From NCBI GenBank assembly GCA_963555705.1, contig OY743180.1, forward strand, positions 39,898,129-39,962,128: a stretch of DNA of 64,000 bases. The letters run 5' to 3'. The DNA comes from Ligustrum vulgare (lineage: Eukaryota > Streptophyta > Magnoliopsida > Lamiales > Oleaceae). This document shows, one piece after another, positions 21,480-32,069 of this stretch. Under the pieces are notes generated by a model. It saw only the letters and a program-made list of their open reading frames with translations. It was not told the origin of the DNA and ran no database searches. Numbering within the stretch: the stretch's first letter is position 1; each line of letters starts with the position of its first letter. Both the position numbers and the translations under genes were made by a program.

Positions 21480-22665
21480 TGTGTTTTATTTTCAATGTAA
21501 AACAGTGTTTGTTGGTGCGAAGTGGGTGATGGTGGTGAGGTGGAGGTGGCTAGTTGCCGAGCGACAACAGTTGGATGGTGAAGGTGATGGGTTGGGGTTA
21601 GGGTTAGGGTTGAGGTTGGGGTTTGGGTTGGGATGGGATTTGCGTGGGTGGAAATGGGGTGGAGGTGAGGTGGGGTTGGGGTTAGGGTTGGAATAGTATT
21701 TATGACCAATTATTAGGTAATTGTGACCAAATTTTTTACTAAATGTGACTGTGTGACTTGTGAGAATGATGAAATGTGACCAATTATTAGATTATTGTGA
21801 CAAAAAAAATTGATAAACTGCGACAAAGAAAAAACGAATAAGTTGTGATTAACAAATAAATAATATGTGACCAATTATAAGGTAATTGTGACCAAAATAT
21901 TAACTAATTGTGACTTTTTGTGACTTTGAGGGTGAGGGTGGGGTGAATTTTACAACTAAATTTGTAATTGTGACACAATTGCGACTTTGTGTGATTAACC
22001 GCGACTTAGATGATGGGGGTGAGGTGGTGTGGGCTGAATTTTGCAACTAAATTTGTAATTGTAACGGAATTGTGACTTCGTGTGATCAACTGTTACTTTG
22101 CGCTGATGTGGCAGGGTGGGGTGTGTGTGGTGAGGTTGCAGTTAAATTTGCGACCAAATTTGAACTTCTGACAGAAATGTGACTTTGTGTGACCAAGTGT
22201 TACTTTGCTGATGTGGTGTGGTGTGGTGGTTGGGGTGGGGTGGGGTGGGTGCTGTGAGGTTGTAGTGAAATTTGCGACCAGATTTGAACTTATGACTTAA
22301 ATGTGACTTTGTATGATCAACTGTGACTTTGCGGGTAAGGTAAATTTTGTCACTAAATTTGTAATTGTGACGAACTGTAACTTTGTATAACCAATTGTGA
22401 CTTTACGGGGTGGGTTGGGGTGATTGGGGTGGGGTGGGTTCGGGGTAGGTTAGGGTGAAATTTGTGATTAAATTTGTAGTTGTGATCGAACCGTGACTTC
22501 GTGTGACCAACTATGACTTTGCGTGGTGGGGTGGAGGGTTAAATTTACAATTAAATTTGTATATGTGATCGAATATGTCTTTGTGTGACTAACTGTGACT
22601 TTGTGGGTGGGTGAGTGGGGTTGGGGTGAAGGGTTGTGACGAAAATATTGAGCGTGGGTAGTGTT
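21480..22665. repeat. G-rich, GTGAC-motif repeat region
   Basis: Many dispersed units of TGTGACTTTGTGTGACCAACTG alternate with GGGGTGG runs and AATTTGTAATTGTGAC. A short (GGTTAG)n-like run (21596-21640) is part of it. Similar sequence occurs at 36850-37445. Subterminal repeats of a DNA transposon are a possible explanation, but I found no matching termini. Confidence 0.6.
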
Positions 22666-23630
22666 TAGGTAAAATTATATTACCTTTAATTTATAATATA
22701 ATAGATAATTATTTTTATATAATATTGTATTTATTTATTATTATTAACACCTGATTCTTAAAAAAAAATCTTAAGTTTATTAAATTTAAAAAGTGATAGT
22801 TTTAAGTTTGTAGTTATGTATTTTTCCCTCCATTATTTCCAAACATATGCCCAAACCCAAATCAATTCAAACTCGTCCTTGCTTATATCCTTCCCCACTC
22901 CCCACTTCGTCTGGCTGGCCCCAATCCTAGCTTATGGCTCTATCGTCAGCTCAATGACTCAATTCGTCAAACTCATTTGTTTAACTTTTTATATCACTGT
23001 TTATTTGTTGGATTTTTATTTAAAATTGTTGTAACAGTATTATGTTTTTGTTCTGTAATTCAATGTTTGGGTTTGACCTGCTTTTTGGCTTGTTAATTGG
23101 AAAAAATTGAAACAAGAAAAGCATGATTAGGAATGTAAAGGTCATGATTTTTGTAAAGTAGGTGGTAAAATTCTAATCAATTAAAAGAAGATTTTTTTTC
23201 CACTTCTAATCCAGATTTTCCCATCCCTTTTTCTTTTTTCTTAGTGTGGCTTATACTGCATTCAATTGTTGTCATTTCAGTTATGTGATCTTTTTGTTCT
23301 TTTTGTTGGTAATAGATGAGAAACAGTGACAAAAAGTTCTTGTACCAACTGTTTCTAGTTTGGTTACAATAGTGAATTCCATCAGTGTTTTTTTGCTTTT
23401 TTCGATTTATTTGTGGATCATGGTTGCCTTGTTGAGTTACTTTTATATTGAATTATTTATGTTAGTGGGTCATTGAATACCTTGCATTAGTGGTTTCCTA
23501 CTTGCCTTGTCAGCTTAATGGTGGTTGAATTGTTCCTCATTTTGACTCCTTTTCGTTCGCATTTCTTAGAATTTACAAATTAAAGGTCAATCTTCTTCCA
23601 AAATATCAAATACATTACTTTCATTTTTTC
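22666..23630. other. Unassigned AT-rich DNA
   Basis: No coding frame with a recognisable domain was seen. T-rich tracts precede the transposase relic, which could make this its upstream intron or UTR. Confidence 0.4.
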
Positions 23631-23671
23631 CAAAGGTAGGTCAATCTAGTGAAAGCACATTTCATGATGGA

Positions 23672-24720
23672 TTGATCGAAGATCAACCTTCAATTCCTAT
23701 CCCACAACATTCTCCAACTCATACATCACCAAAAATTGAACATTCGACAATCTCAACTCATGAACCACCATGTGATATCATTGAACGAGATCCAGGAAAA
23801 AAAAGCACGTGTTTGATCATCCGGTCAATAAACGAGATGATATTAGAATTATATCTAAAAGTTGAGCCTTATAAACTAAAGCTTACGGTCTTACAAGGAA
23901 AGAAGGGAAAAACTAATCTCGTAACTTTTAGAAAAAATGGTAAACATAATTTCCTTGGTTGGACTATTTTCCTTCAACGAAGAAGGCGTATTATTTCTAC
24001 GGCTTTTTTTTTCCAGAAAGATGGCAATTCATCCAAGAGTTTGAAATTGGTTAAATATGGATTTAACCATTGAAGAAGGTTAAACACGGGAAGAAATGTG
24101 CATTTCTTACTCATACCAGTTCACTGGATCATAATATGTGAGACAAGAGGTAAAGACTTAATGAGACCTTCTCAACTTATTGACAAGGTAATACATAACA
24201 TATCAGAAAAGGAACTTCAGAAATGTCATTTGCGTATAATGACTTCAGTTAGAAGTGTTATATGGCTAGCACTTCAAGATTTTTCTTTTAGAGGTCATGG
24301 TCAGTATCCATCTTCACTAAATCGTGGCAATTTTCTACATCTTTTAAGGTATGCGTCGGATTCAAATCCATCTATTGATAAATTTTTATTGAAAAATGCT
24401 CCAAAGAGTAATCAATACATTGCTCCTGTTGTTCAAAAGGATATTTTGCAAATTATGGCCACCGGAGTACGACAGATGATTCGTGAGGAAGTTAGGGATT
24501 AGTACTTTTGTATTCTTGTTGATGAAATACAATAAATGCCCATTATCTTGAGGTTCGTAGACAGTTATGGTAGTTTGTAAGAACAATCATTTGCCATCAA
24601 AAGAGATAGTGATACCACTTCATTAAATCCAAATAAAGAGATATGCAATATTCTAGCTAACTATGAATTTGATGTGAAGAAGCTGCGGGCTAGGGGGTTT
24701 TGCCCGTAGATTATAGTTGA
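23672..24720 (+). pseudogene. TTF-type zinc finger / DUF4371 hAT transposase (relic)
   Basis: Frames at 23672-24073 and 24098-24502 together show the plant TTF-type hAT layout: IIERDPGKK (zinc finger start), a QKDGN/KFG-like segment, then SVIWLALQDFSFRGHG, SLNRGNFLHLLRYASD and IAPVVQKDILQIMATGVRQMI. Past a stop the pattern continues (FCILVDEIQ, then a diverged RFVDSYG) to about 24720. Stops and frameshifts disable it. It is unlike the fragment at 17188, which is the C-terminal end of such a protein. Confidence 0.82.
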
Positions 24721-24776
24721 TATTGGTTTCAGCAACCAAATATGTCCATGGGATTGTATTGTGGTTTCCAAAGAGA

Positions 24777-24818
24777 CACCTTTTGGTGCCTAAATCAATT
24801 TTTTGGCACCAAAAGGTG
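24777..24818. other. Perfect 14-bp hairpin
   Basis: CACCTTTTGGTGCC (24777-24790) and GGCACCAAAAGGTG (24805-24818) are perfect inverted repeats around a 14-base AT-rich loop. Confidence 0.7.
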
Positions 24819-24928
24819 CCATTTTGTCCAAGTGATATGTACTTTCGTAAAAAGTGGATCTATATGAAAAACAAATGAGAGAACATCCATAAATTTATAG
24901 AGATCATTTCCACGAAAACTCATAATCA

Positions 24929-25231
24929 TTTTTCAATTGTTCTTTGTTCCTTTTTCATGTATTCTTTGTGCTTAAGAATACTTGGTTTATAGGTTTGATT
25001 AATCCACTAAAGCATTTTCTATCTAACCCTTTAGCATCTTGACTGAGAGGGGGCAAATGTACTTTTAAGACAACATTCAATCACGTGTTTAAGCCTATTA
25101 TTTTATTCCATTATTTGGCGTTCTTCCATCATTTTCAAGACTTCAAGTGAATGATTCAATGTTATTGGTTCGTGATTCTTCATGTCATACTCGATGATTT
25201 CCTCCAACCTCTTGAGGTAAGTTAATTTTAT
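24929..25231. repeat. Dispersed repeat, copy 1 (about 300 bp)
   Basis: Same orientation and about 90% similar to 36549-36850. Read on the minus strand both encode a shared stretch, RLEEIIEYD(M/I)KNHEP and VLKMMEERQIME, followed by a stop. The source gene is not recognised. Confidence 0.75.
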
Positions 25232-25707
25232 AGCAATTTAAAAGTACAATTTAGACCAATGGAGTTGAAACTATTCTTGAGAATATTGAATCATGATACT
25301 TCCAATATCAATGATATTCTGGTAAGATTTTTTTTATGGAAGTGGCAAAAAATTCTATATTCTTATCTATAACATACCATGCATGAGAAAACATCTGTAT
25401 AAGATAATGCCTGGTTAAACAATCATTTTGGGAACATAAACCTGCTTTTGTATTTAAGTAATGTGCATAATATGAGGAATTGTGTTTGTTGGCCATTAGT
25501 GGTGATTAAGTAAAATTATTTAATCTTCTATTGCATCTACTTTAATTTCAAAGGATGTGTCTATTCATGATTATTATGGCCGACAGTTTTCTGTGTCCAT
25601 TTCAATTTAAATTGACTCCAACCGTCAGTGGCCAATGTTTTTTGTCTTCAAGTCTAAGAAACTTGGAATACTGATGTTAAGTTAAAAACTATATAAGTCC
25701 ATCTTAT
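25232..25707. other. Unassigned AT-rich DNA
   Basis: No gene seen. It ends with CTTAT (25703-25707), the left target duplication of the following element. Confidence 0.5.
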
Positions 25708-25935
25708 TGTTATGAAATATGATGTAAGAAAATTAGGTATTTGAATGAATATTACCATTATGCCCCTGTAAAATTTACATATTACGATTGTGTCATTATT
25801 CGCTCCTATAAATAGGAGCCATTTTCATAAGAAATTTACACCTCTGGAAGAGAATTTCTCTCTACTCTCTCATTCTCTCCATCTAAGTTCTCTCTATCTA
25901 TTTCTTGTGTTTAGATTTTAGATAGTTTTACAACA
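25708..25935 (+). mobile_element. 5' LTR (228 bp) of the copia-type element carrying the second LOG cassette
   Basis: It begins TGTTATGAAATATGATG and ends TTTTACAACA. It matches 31830-32064 with about four substitutions and one 7-bp difference. The target duplication CTTAT is exact on both sides of the element (25703-25707 and 32065-32069). A TATA box (CTATAAATAG) lies inside the inverted repeat GCTCCTATAAATAGGAGC near 25802. Confidence 0.95.
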
Positions 25936-25950
25936 CGTTATCAGCACGAG
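25936..25950 (+). promoter_or_regulatory. Primer-binding site region of the copia-type element
   Basis: CGTTATCAGCACGAG follows the LTR. The TATCAGCACGAG form is found in a group of plant copia elements instead of TGGTATCAGAG. Confidence 0.75.
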
Positions 25951-27489
25951 TCTCTAGTCTATTGAGTAATATGACGGGAGTATGCTCTACAGTTGCATCT
26001 AAATGATGAACCTCTGTATCAGAAACCAGATTATTATTAATCATCATTTATACTTCATAGATTAGAAAATCAATTCCAAGTATATAGAAAAATTGGAGAA
26101 ATTGTGTAATCCGAAACTTTCAAAGCAAATTCACGCCAAACCGTATATCCAAACGATGATCGGAGACCATATCCATGACGACGGAGACGGGACGATCCTC
26201 CGGCATCGGCGCGTGTTGACGGCAGAGTCACCGGCGCGTCGGCGCGTGAATCTCACGCGTAGACGTCAACTAGGCGCGTGAGGGCGCGTGGATCATTTTT
26301 CGGCGATGACGTCAACATGCAGTTTGTTCATATCGACGTTCTTGATTTTTCTATGATCTTACTTTTTTGTTTTGTGTAGTTTTAAAATTTTCCGGCGGTC
26401 GAACGTGGCGGTTTTCTTAAAAACCGTTTTTGGAGAACTTCCGACGAAATTTTGAACTTCGGACCAAAAGTAAGTTTGTTCTAAATTAAATTTCAAACCT
26501 ATTGACGGTTTCGATTTATCCATATGAGCAATATATTAAAATATGGACCATTTTGCCCTTGGTAATACATAAAAGTATATTAATCGTAAATTAACGATTA
26601 ATATGAGATCAACAAAATAAATTAAATTTTCAACAAGGTATAAGTAATATAATCATTGTCATACCGTGATGGATTGAGTTATTATGGATTGGATTTATAC
26701 CTTAACTGGACACGACTCATTATCGTAACGGATTGGACTATTATGAATACCTTGACTGGATTTGAAGATATGACTCACTCACTATTATGAATACCTTGAC
26801 TGGATTTGAAGATATGACTCGCTCACTCATGAAAGGTAATTATTTCATTATGTTGACACTGCCTATATGGCCGGTTTATCAATTGAATATATGGAATACT
26901 TTATATATATTCATATTTCAGAAACACCTCAGTTGTTGGTTAATTCTAACATATTAGAGGTTGTTGTCAACATATATACGTGGTGGTATAACCCCAGTAT
27001 TATTATTGTTAATATATATACAATATTGTTATTTAATACTTCATTAAATGATACCAGAAGTTATCACTACTAAAGATAGATAATATTTCATCAAATGATA
27101 CCAGAAGTTATCATTACCAAAAAGTTGGTAAATGTTGATAAAAATATTTTATCCAATAGTACCAGAAGTTACCAATATCTGAATTTGAATGGGTGGATGA
27201 AAATTATTCAACAAGAGAATATTGATGTATGATAAGATAATATCACATGATAGCACATATATAGCTAATGTGAAAATAATCTCATCAGTATTATGAGATG
27301 AATATTAGATGATAAGTGTCTGGAAAAGTTTTTGCACGAGCACTTATGTATTCCAGAAGAAGTACATATTTACTCCAGAAGAAGTAAAAAATTATCATCT
27401 AAACATACTGAAATGATATTATTATTATTGCTCCTGAAGAAGCATAAATGAGTCATACATGCAAAATACAAAAGGGGAAAACATTTATG
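25951..27489 (+). other. 5' interior of the copia-type element, noncoding
   Basis: No gag frame is left. A GC-rich patch with repeated GGCGCGTG lies at 26160-26295. Tandem pieces are present: a CCTTGACTGGATTTGAAG unit near 26749 and 26791, and units with ATACCAGAAGTTA(T/C)CA near 27051, 27109 and 27160. Confidence 0.55.
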
Positions 27490-27712
27490 ATTCTCAAAAT
27501 TAGAGATGTGTTTCGGGAGTAGCCGTATCCTACCACCTCTGGTCTTTTGAGGAAATAAAGAAAAAGGTGTGTTTCAATAGTAATAATACTCCGTACTCTA
27601 CCACCTTAAATCTTTGAGGTACACAAGATTAAACATTGATAAAATCCTAGAAATTTATGGTGTGTCTCAAGAGTGAGAATACTCCGTACTCTACCACCAC
27701 CTATTTTAGGGT

Positions 27713-28366
27713 TCACAAAGATAAGTTTACATTAACCGAACTCCATTTTCGTTTGATTCCCCTTCCTTGCGACCAATCTATCTTAACTCCTGCTGGATCT
27801 TGTATTGGAATATATGATCGCAACTTATCCTGCAGTTCCTCGATAGTAGGAGCAGAAATAAGGATTCTCCTAGAAAATGGAGAGATGAATCCCTGTTCCA
27901 CAGCATAATCAATAAATGCTAACAAACCATCAAAGAAATTGTTAATATTTAAAAGCCCAATAGACTTAGTATGGAGATCTAGTTGAGCCCATGAGGTAAT
28001 ATTAAAGATTTCTTCTAAAGTACCAAAACCTCCGGGCAGGGCTATAAAGGCATCAGAACCATATAACATGCAAGTTATGCGTTTATGGATAGATAAGGTT
28101 TGTACTTCATGCCCTCGTGTTTTTCCTGCGATATCAGCTAAAGGAGTAGGTATAACACCTATCACTCTTGCTTTCTCTACTAGAGCGGATTGTGAAACAC
28201 AACCCATCAATCCACTGCTACCTCCTCCATACACGAGAGTGATACCTTTCTCTCCCAACTTCTTTCCTAAATCCACGGCTGCTTCTAGATATCCAAAACC
28301 CTTTCCTACTTTTGATCCACAAAATACACAGATAGTTTTGATCTGTCGAAGTTTTGGTCCTTCCAC
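27713..28366 (-). CDS. LOG: LOG-like cytokinin riboside 5'-monophosphate phosphoribohydrolase, copy 2
   Basis: Open frame colinear with the first LOG copy over 217 codons, about 90% identical in protein. GGGSSGLMG, HKRITCM (conserved Arg kept) and PGGFGTLEE are all present. The codon matching the copy 1 start is GTG, so the ATG is lost here. The frame stays open upstream to a Met at 28465, which would add 33 hydrophobic residues, but that extension matches noncoding DNA in copy 1 and is probably not original. The protein may be made from the upstream Met, or not at all. It ends NVNLSL as copy 1 ends NVNLTL. Confidence 0.8.
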   Translation of the reverse strand: MEGPKLRQIKTICVFCGSKVGKGFGYLEAAVDLGKKLGEKGITLVYGGGSSGLMGCVSQSALVEKARVIGVIPTPLADIAGKTRGHEVQTLSIHKRITCMLYGSDAFIALPGGFGTLEEIFNITSWAQLDLHTKSIGLLNINNFFDGLLAFIDYAVEQGFISPFSRRILISAPTIEELQDKLRSYIPIQDPAGVKIDWSQGRGIKRKWSSVNVNLSL

Positions 28367-28621
28367 CTTTGAGAGAATAAGGAAGGAAAAACTTATGAGA
28401 AAATGATATTTTGGGATATATGAAACTGTGAAAATCATTGGCTTTTTAAACTTGAAAAACTTCACTATTTACTGCTCGAAAAAGTGAAGATTACTTTTGA
28501 AAAAATCACCACCTATCGGTGATTTAATATTTTTAACCAGCCTTTATCAAAACTCGTGAAAGGAAACAGAAAAATATTTTATATGTGCATATATATCAAA
28601 TGATTTACCTTGTATTAATGC

Positions 28622-29144
28622 TGCATAGCTAAAAAATCATTGTTTATAACAGCCTGGAAAACAGGATCTTTTGCTACTATATTTTTGAGACTATAACGAT
28701 TTTTATCCTTGTTAAATTGAGCATATAAGGAAAGGAGTTCACGTTGCACATACCCACTTGGGTGCGTCTCAAGAGTCAATCGGATATCATCCAATGACTC
28801 CTTACTCAGTCCACCCTTAATGAAATCGATTTTATCATCCCGATTTCTAGAAGAATATCCTACTGATTTGCAACGAGTATTACATGTCCAACGAGCACAA
28901 GCCTTTTTGCTCTTCGTTTCTTTGCAAAAGTACTTTTTCCTAAACCAGGCATGTGTTTAGGAAATGTCAATGGCAATTCACCAGCTAATCGAACTTTTGA
29001 TTCGATCAACCAGTGAACATCTTCTGGGATGCCACGATCCATCAGCAACCTCAATCTTTCAAGCCTAATTCGATAAATTTTTTTCAAATCATTTACCGGA
29101 AGATTGGAATAATATTTGCGAATATTTAAAAGTATGATATCCAT
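28622..29144 (-). pseudogene. Small basic Cys-rich protein, copy 2, disrupted
   Basis: From the ATG at 29144 the first 83 or so residues match copy 1 closely, including GKSTFAKKRRAKRL. Directly after this a net 16-bp deletion (near 28898-28902) removes the first two cysteines of the cluster and shifts the frame, giving a stop after 94 codons. Beyond the break the old frame continues without stops to about 28622, so the damage is recent. The matching part of copy 1 is intact. TATA-like CCTTTAAATAG lies at 29189-29179. Confidence 0.8.
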
Positions 29145-29475
29145 TTTTTATGGATATAACCTTCTTCCCAAAAAAGATCTATTTAAAGGCATAAAGGAGT
29201 TGAGTGGATTCACGTGATATTGATTCCAGCAAGAAAGCATGGAATAGAATAATGAAAAATGGGAACAAGAGTTAATGCGCCGTTAACTTTCTCGAAAGGA
29301 AGATTTGATGATAAGATTGAGATCATGAGATATTTCCTTGGATATTGTACCTGATTTTCCGGTATACTAAAAGTAATAAAGGTATACTGATTTGAAATAT
29401 ACAGAAATACGTACTGATGAAATGAATACTGTATTGAACCAGAAGTTCATACATATGTACAAGTGAAATATCTTG

Positions 29476-31065
29476 CTGAACCTAAAGTTCTATAATGATT
29501 GGTTAGATTTCAATTCAATAATGAGATTTATTAAGAATGCAAAATAGCATTAATTAAAGAACCAGAAGATTGTTTAGGTTAACAAGTTATCATTGCTGCT
29601 TGTTCTCAAAAGCAAATTAATTATCTCACTAAGAAAATGAATGACTGATTATTTGCTCAAGTAATGATATTACGAGCAAAGTGATAAATGCTAGCATGAA
29701 TATATCTTAAAGTCATTAATGATTTTACGAATTAGTTGAGATAATAGAATATTATATTGCTAATGGTTTAGCAAATTAAAAGCCTCAAGTTATTTTCTAC
29801 GAGAACAATTTGAATATAAATATTTCTCATGCAGCAATATTTTACGTACAAACATGTCGATACTATGAAATAAAGATTTGCTTTTGAAGCTTTATGATTT
29901 GTAAAAGTGCGATATGTATTTAATCCACCAAAAGCGCACTTAGATATATGATTGAGATTATATCCCTAAAAGGATGACATGTTGTTATGGAATTTTAGCC
30001 GATTGATAATATTTGAGAACATTATGGGGAAAACATGCCTGAAGCGTAATTATGCCTGAATCATAATGACTATCGATTCCAAAAAATAAATATCTCTTGA
30101 ATGATTGAAATAATCCCTTTGAGGCTAAATACTCATAGTGAGTAAAAGGGACATAGTTAAATGATGAGATATTCAGGTACCTGATGATAGAACATATAAA
30201 GAGATCTCTCTATGTTATATTGAGACGGAATCGATAAATAAGCCGACTGCATACATAAACAACCCTCTTATGAAAATGAGGTTCATGAAATTATAATACT
30301 TTGGCCAAGTATAAAACCCCAATGTAGGGATTATTATTCAAGGACCTGAAGTCCAAATCCTTAAATGTGTAAAGCCAGTAATTATATGTACAAATGAAAA
30401 ATATTACACAGTCGTAAAAGACGACTCGTTGCGCGCAAAATTTTTCATAGAACTGGCATGACATATGGCGGATAGACTATAATCTAAATCACTAGCTTGA
30501 GCTCTTTGATATACCAATGAGTGAGATCAAAATGTATGACTCTCATCTCGGTACTTTGAGAGTATTCTTTGATGTACCAGTTGATCGCGGTACGTTGGGA
30601 TTTCAAGTAAAATGATTGTAGATTATATGTCGAAATTGATATCTATTTCAATGATTGATTATGCTCCTGCAAATTAGAAATTGCAGTTTATAAAGTGCAA
30701 GAACATACATGTATAATCAATGAAAGATTCAATATACCCAAATTAGTATCATTATAGAATGATACAAATGACTCCATGATATAATATGTTGAAAGTGAAA
30801 TTGGAATGTACTATTTATGACATCTGGGAAATTGATTATTCACTAGAAGTGAATATGAAAATGAATATATTTAATTATTCACCAGAAGTGAATTCTAAAT
30901 TTGATTATTCACCAGAAGTGAAAGATGCAATCGATAAATTAGTACAACATTGCTTAATATAGCATGTTATGACATCATGAGCTACGAACAATTTATATAA
31001 AGCTCATCATAAATTATATGATTGCACCAATATACTTGTGATATTCCATGAAAGGAATAAATACG
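29476..31065 (+). other. 3' interior of the copia-type element, noncoding
   Basis: AT-rich sequence with scattered short repeats such as ATTCACCAGAAGTGAA (30838-30925). I could not read any protease, integrase or reverse transcriptase frame, so this element, like the gypsy-type carrier, lacks pol. Confidence 0.55.
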
Positions 31066-31069
31066 CGTT

Positions 31070-31800
31070 GCACTCTTTTTCCCTTAGCTAAGGTTTTGTC
31101 CCACAGGGTTTTCCTAGCAAGGTTTTTAATGAGGCAATAGTTGAGGCGTATTGATGAAAATTAATGAGAATAATGTACTCTTTTTCCCTTCGCTGAGGTT
31201 TTGTCCCACAGGGTTTTCCTAGCAAGGTTTTTGAGGCATCATCATAGCTATCAACAAGCTATAATTCAGCAACACATTGTTATACTGGAATGATATCAAC
31301 AAATGAAGAAAATCATACACATCTTGTGAAGAATGTTATGATATCGGCTACACACAAGAAGATTTTCATATATACATATTCTAGACGAAAGATGATATCA
31401 TTATTCAAAAGGTTCATGAATACTTGATTGCACACTTCAGGGGGAGAATCATGCTGTACTCTTTTTCCTTCGTCCAGGTTTTGTCCTACTAGGTTTTCCC
31501 GACAAGGTTTTAATGAGGCAGCGGCTGTACTCTTTTTCCTTCGTTCAGGTTTTGTCCCATTGGGTTTTACTAACAAGGTTTTAACGAGGCAACACTAAAG
31601 TACTGAAGCACTGAAGCACTTCAGAAATTCAAATTTCAGTACATGATTTGCACTACTTATCATTGATGTCATTTTGGATATTAGACTCAATGATTAATGA
31701 TGGCCAACATCAGGGGGAGCAGCTGTACTATTTTTCCTTCGCTCAAGTTTTATCCCACTAGGTTTTCTTAGCAAGGTTTTAACGAGGCAGACAATTGAGC
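31070..31800 (+). repeat. Five units of a copia 3'-region repeat
   Basis: Units start TGTACTCTTTTTCC or close variants near 31073, 31172, 31457, 31525 and 31724. Each continues with GGTTTTGTCCCA(C/T), GGGTTTTCCTAGCAAGG and TTAA(T/C)GAGGCA. This block is characteristic of several plant copia elements just before the 3' LTR. Frames across it are accidental. Confidence 0.85.
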
Positions 31801-31820
31801 AAGCGAGTAATATGTCATTC

Positions 31821-32064
31821 AAGGGGGAGTGTTATGAAATATGATGGAAGAAAATTAGGTATTAGGTATTTGAATGAATATTACCATTATGCCCCTGTAA
31901 AATTTACATATTACGATTGTGCCATTATTCGCTCCTATAAATAGGAGCCATTTTCATAAGAAATTTACACCTCTTGAAGAGAATTTCTCTCTACTCTCTC
32001 ATTCTCTCCATCTAAGTTCTCTCTATCTATTTCTTGTGTTTAGATTTTAGATAGTTTTACAACA
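31821..32064 (+). mobile_element. Polypurine tract and 3' LTR of the copia-type element
   Basis: AAGGGGGAG (31821-31829) is followed by the LTR (31830-32064, 235 bp), then the CTTAT target duplication at 32065-32069. Confidence 0.95.
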
Positions 32065-32069
32065 CTTAT

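Larger units (their letters stand above)
27490..29475 (-). other. Second copy of the antisense LOG / Cys-rich cassette
   Basis: Homologous over its length to about 2500-4580. Order and orientation are the same: triple repeat, LOG, spacer, Cys-rich gene, upstream TATA-like box, and about 300 bp beyond. Similarity is highest in the coding parts and lower, with indels, between them. It lies antisense inside a copia-type element, whereas copy 1 lies antisense inside a gypsy-type element. Confidence 0.85.

Noticed and set aside
21596..21640. Telomere-like GGTTAGGG repeat
   Set aside because: Only a few irregular units within a long G-rich GTGAC repeat region; plant telomeres use TTTAGGG.
28367..28465. 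33-residue N-terminal extension of LOG copy 2 as a signal peptide
   Set aside because: The matching region of copy 1 is noncoding with an in-frame stop, and the extension arises from loss of the ATG at 28366.
31313..31576. 87-codon minus-strand frame
   Set aside because: It is built from the copia 3'-region repeat units and shows no domain.
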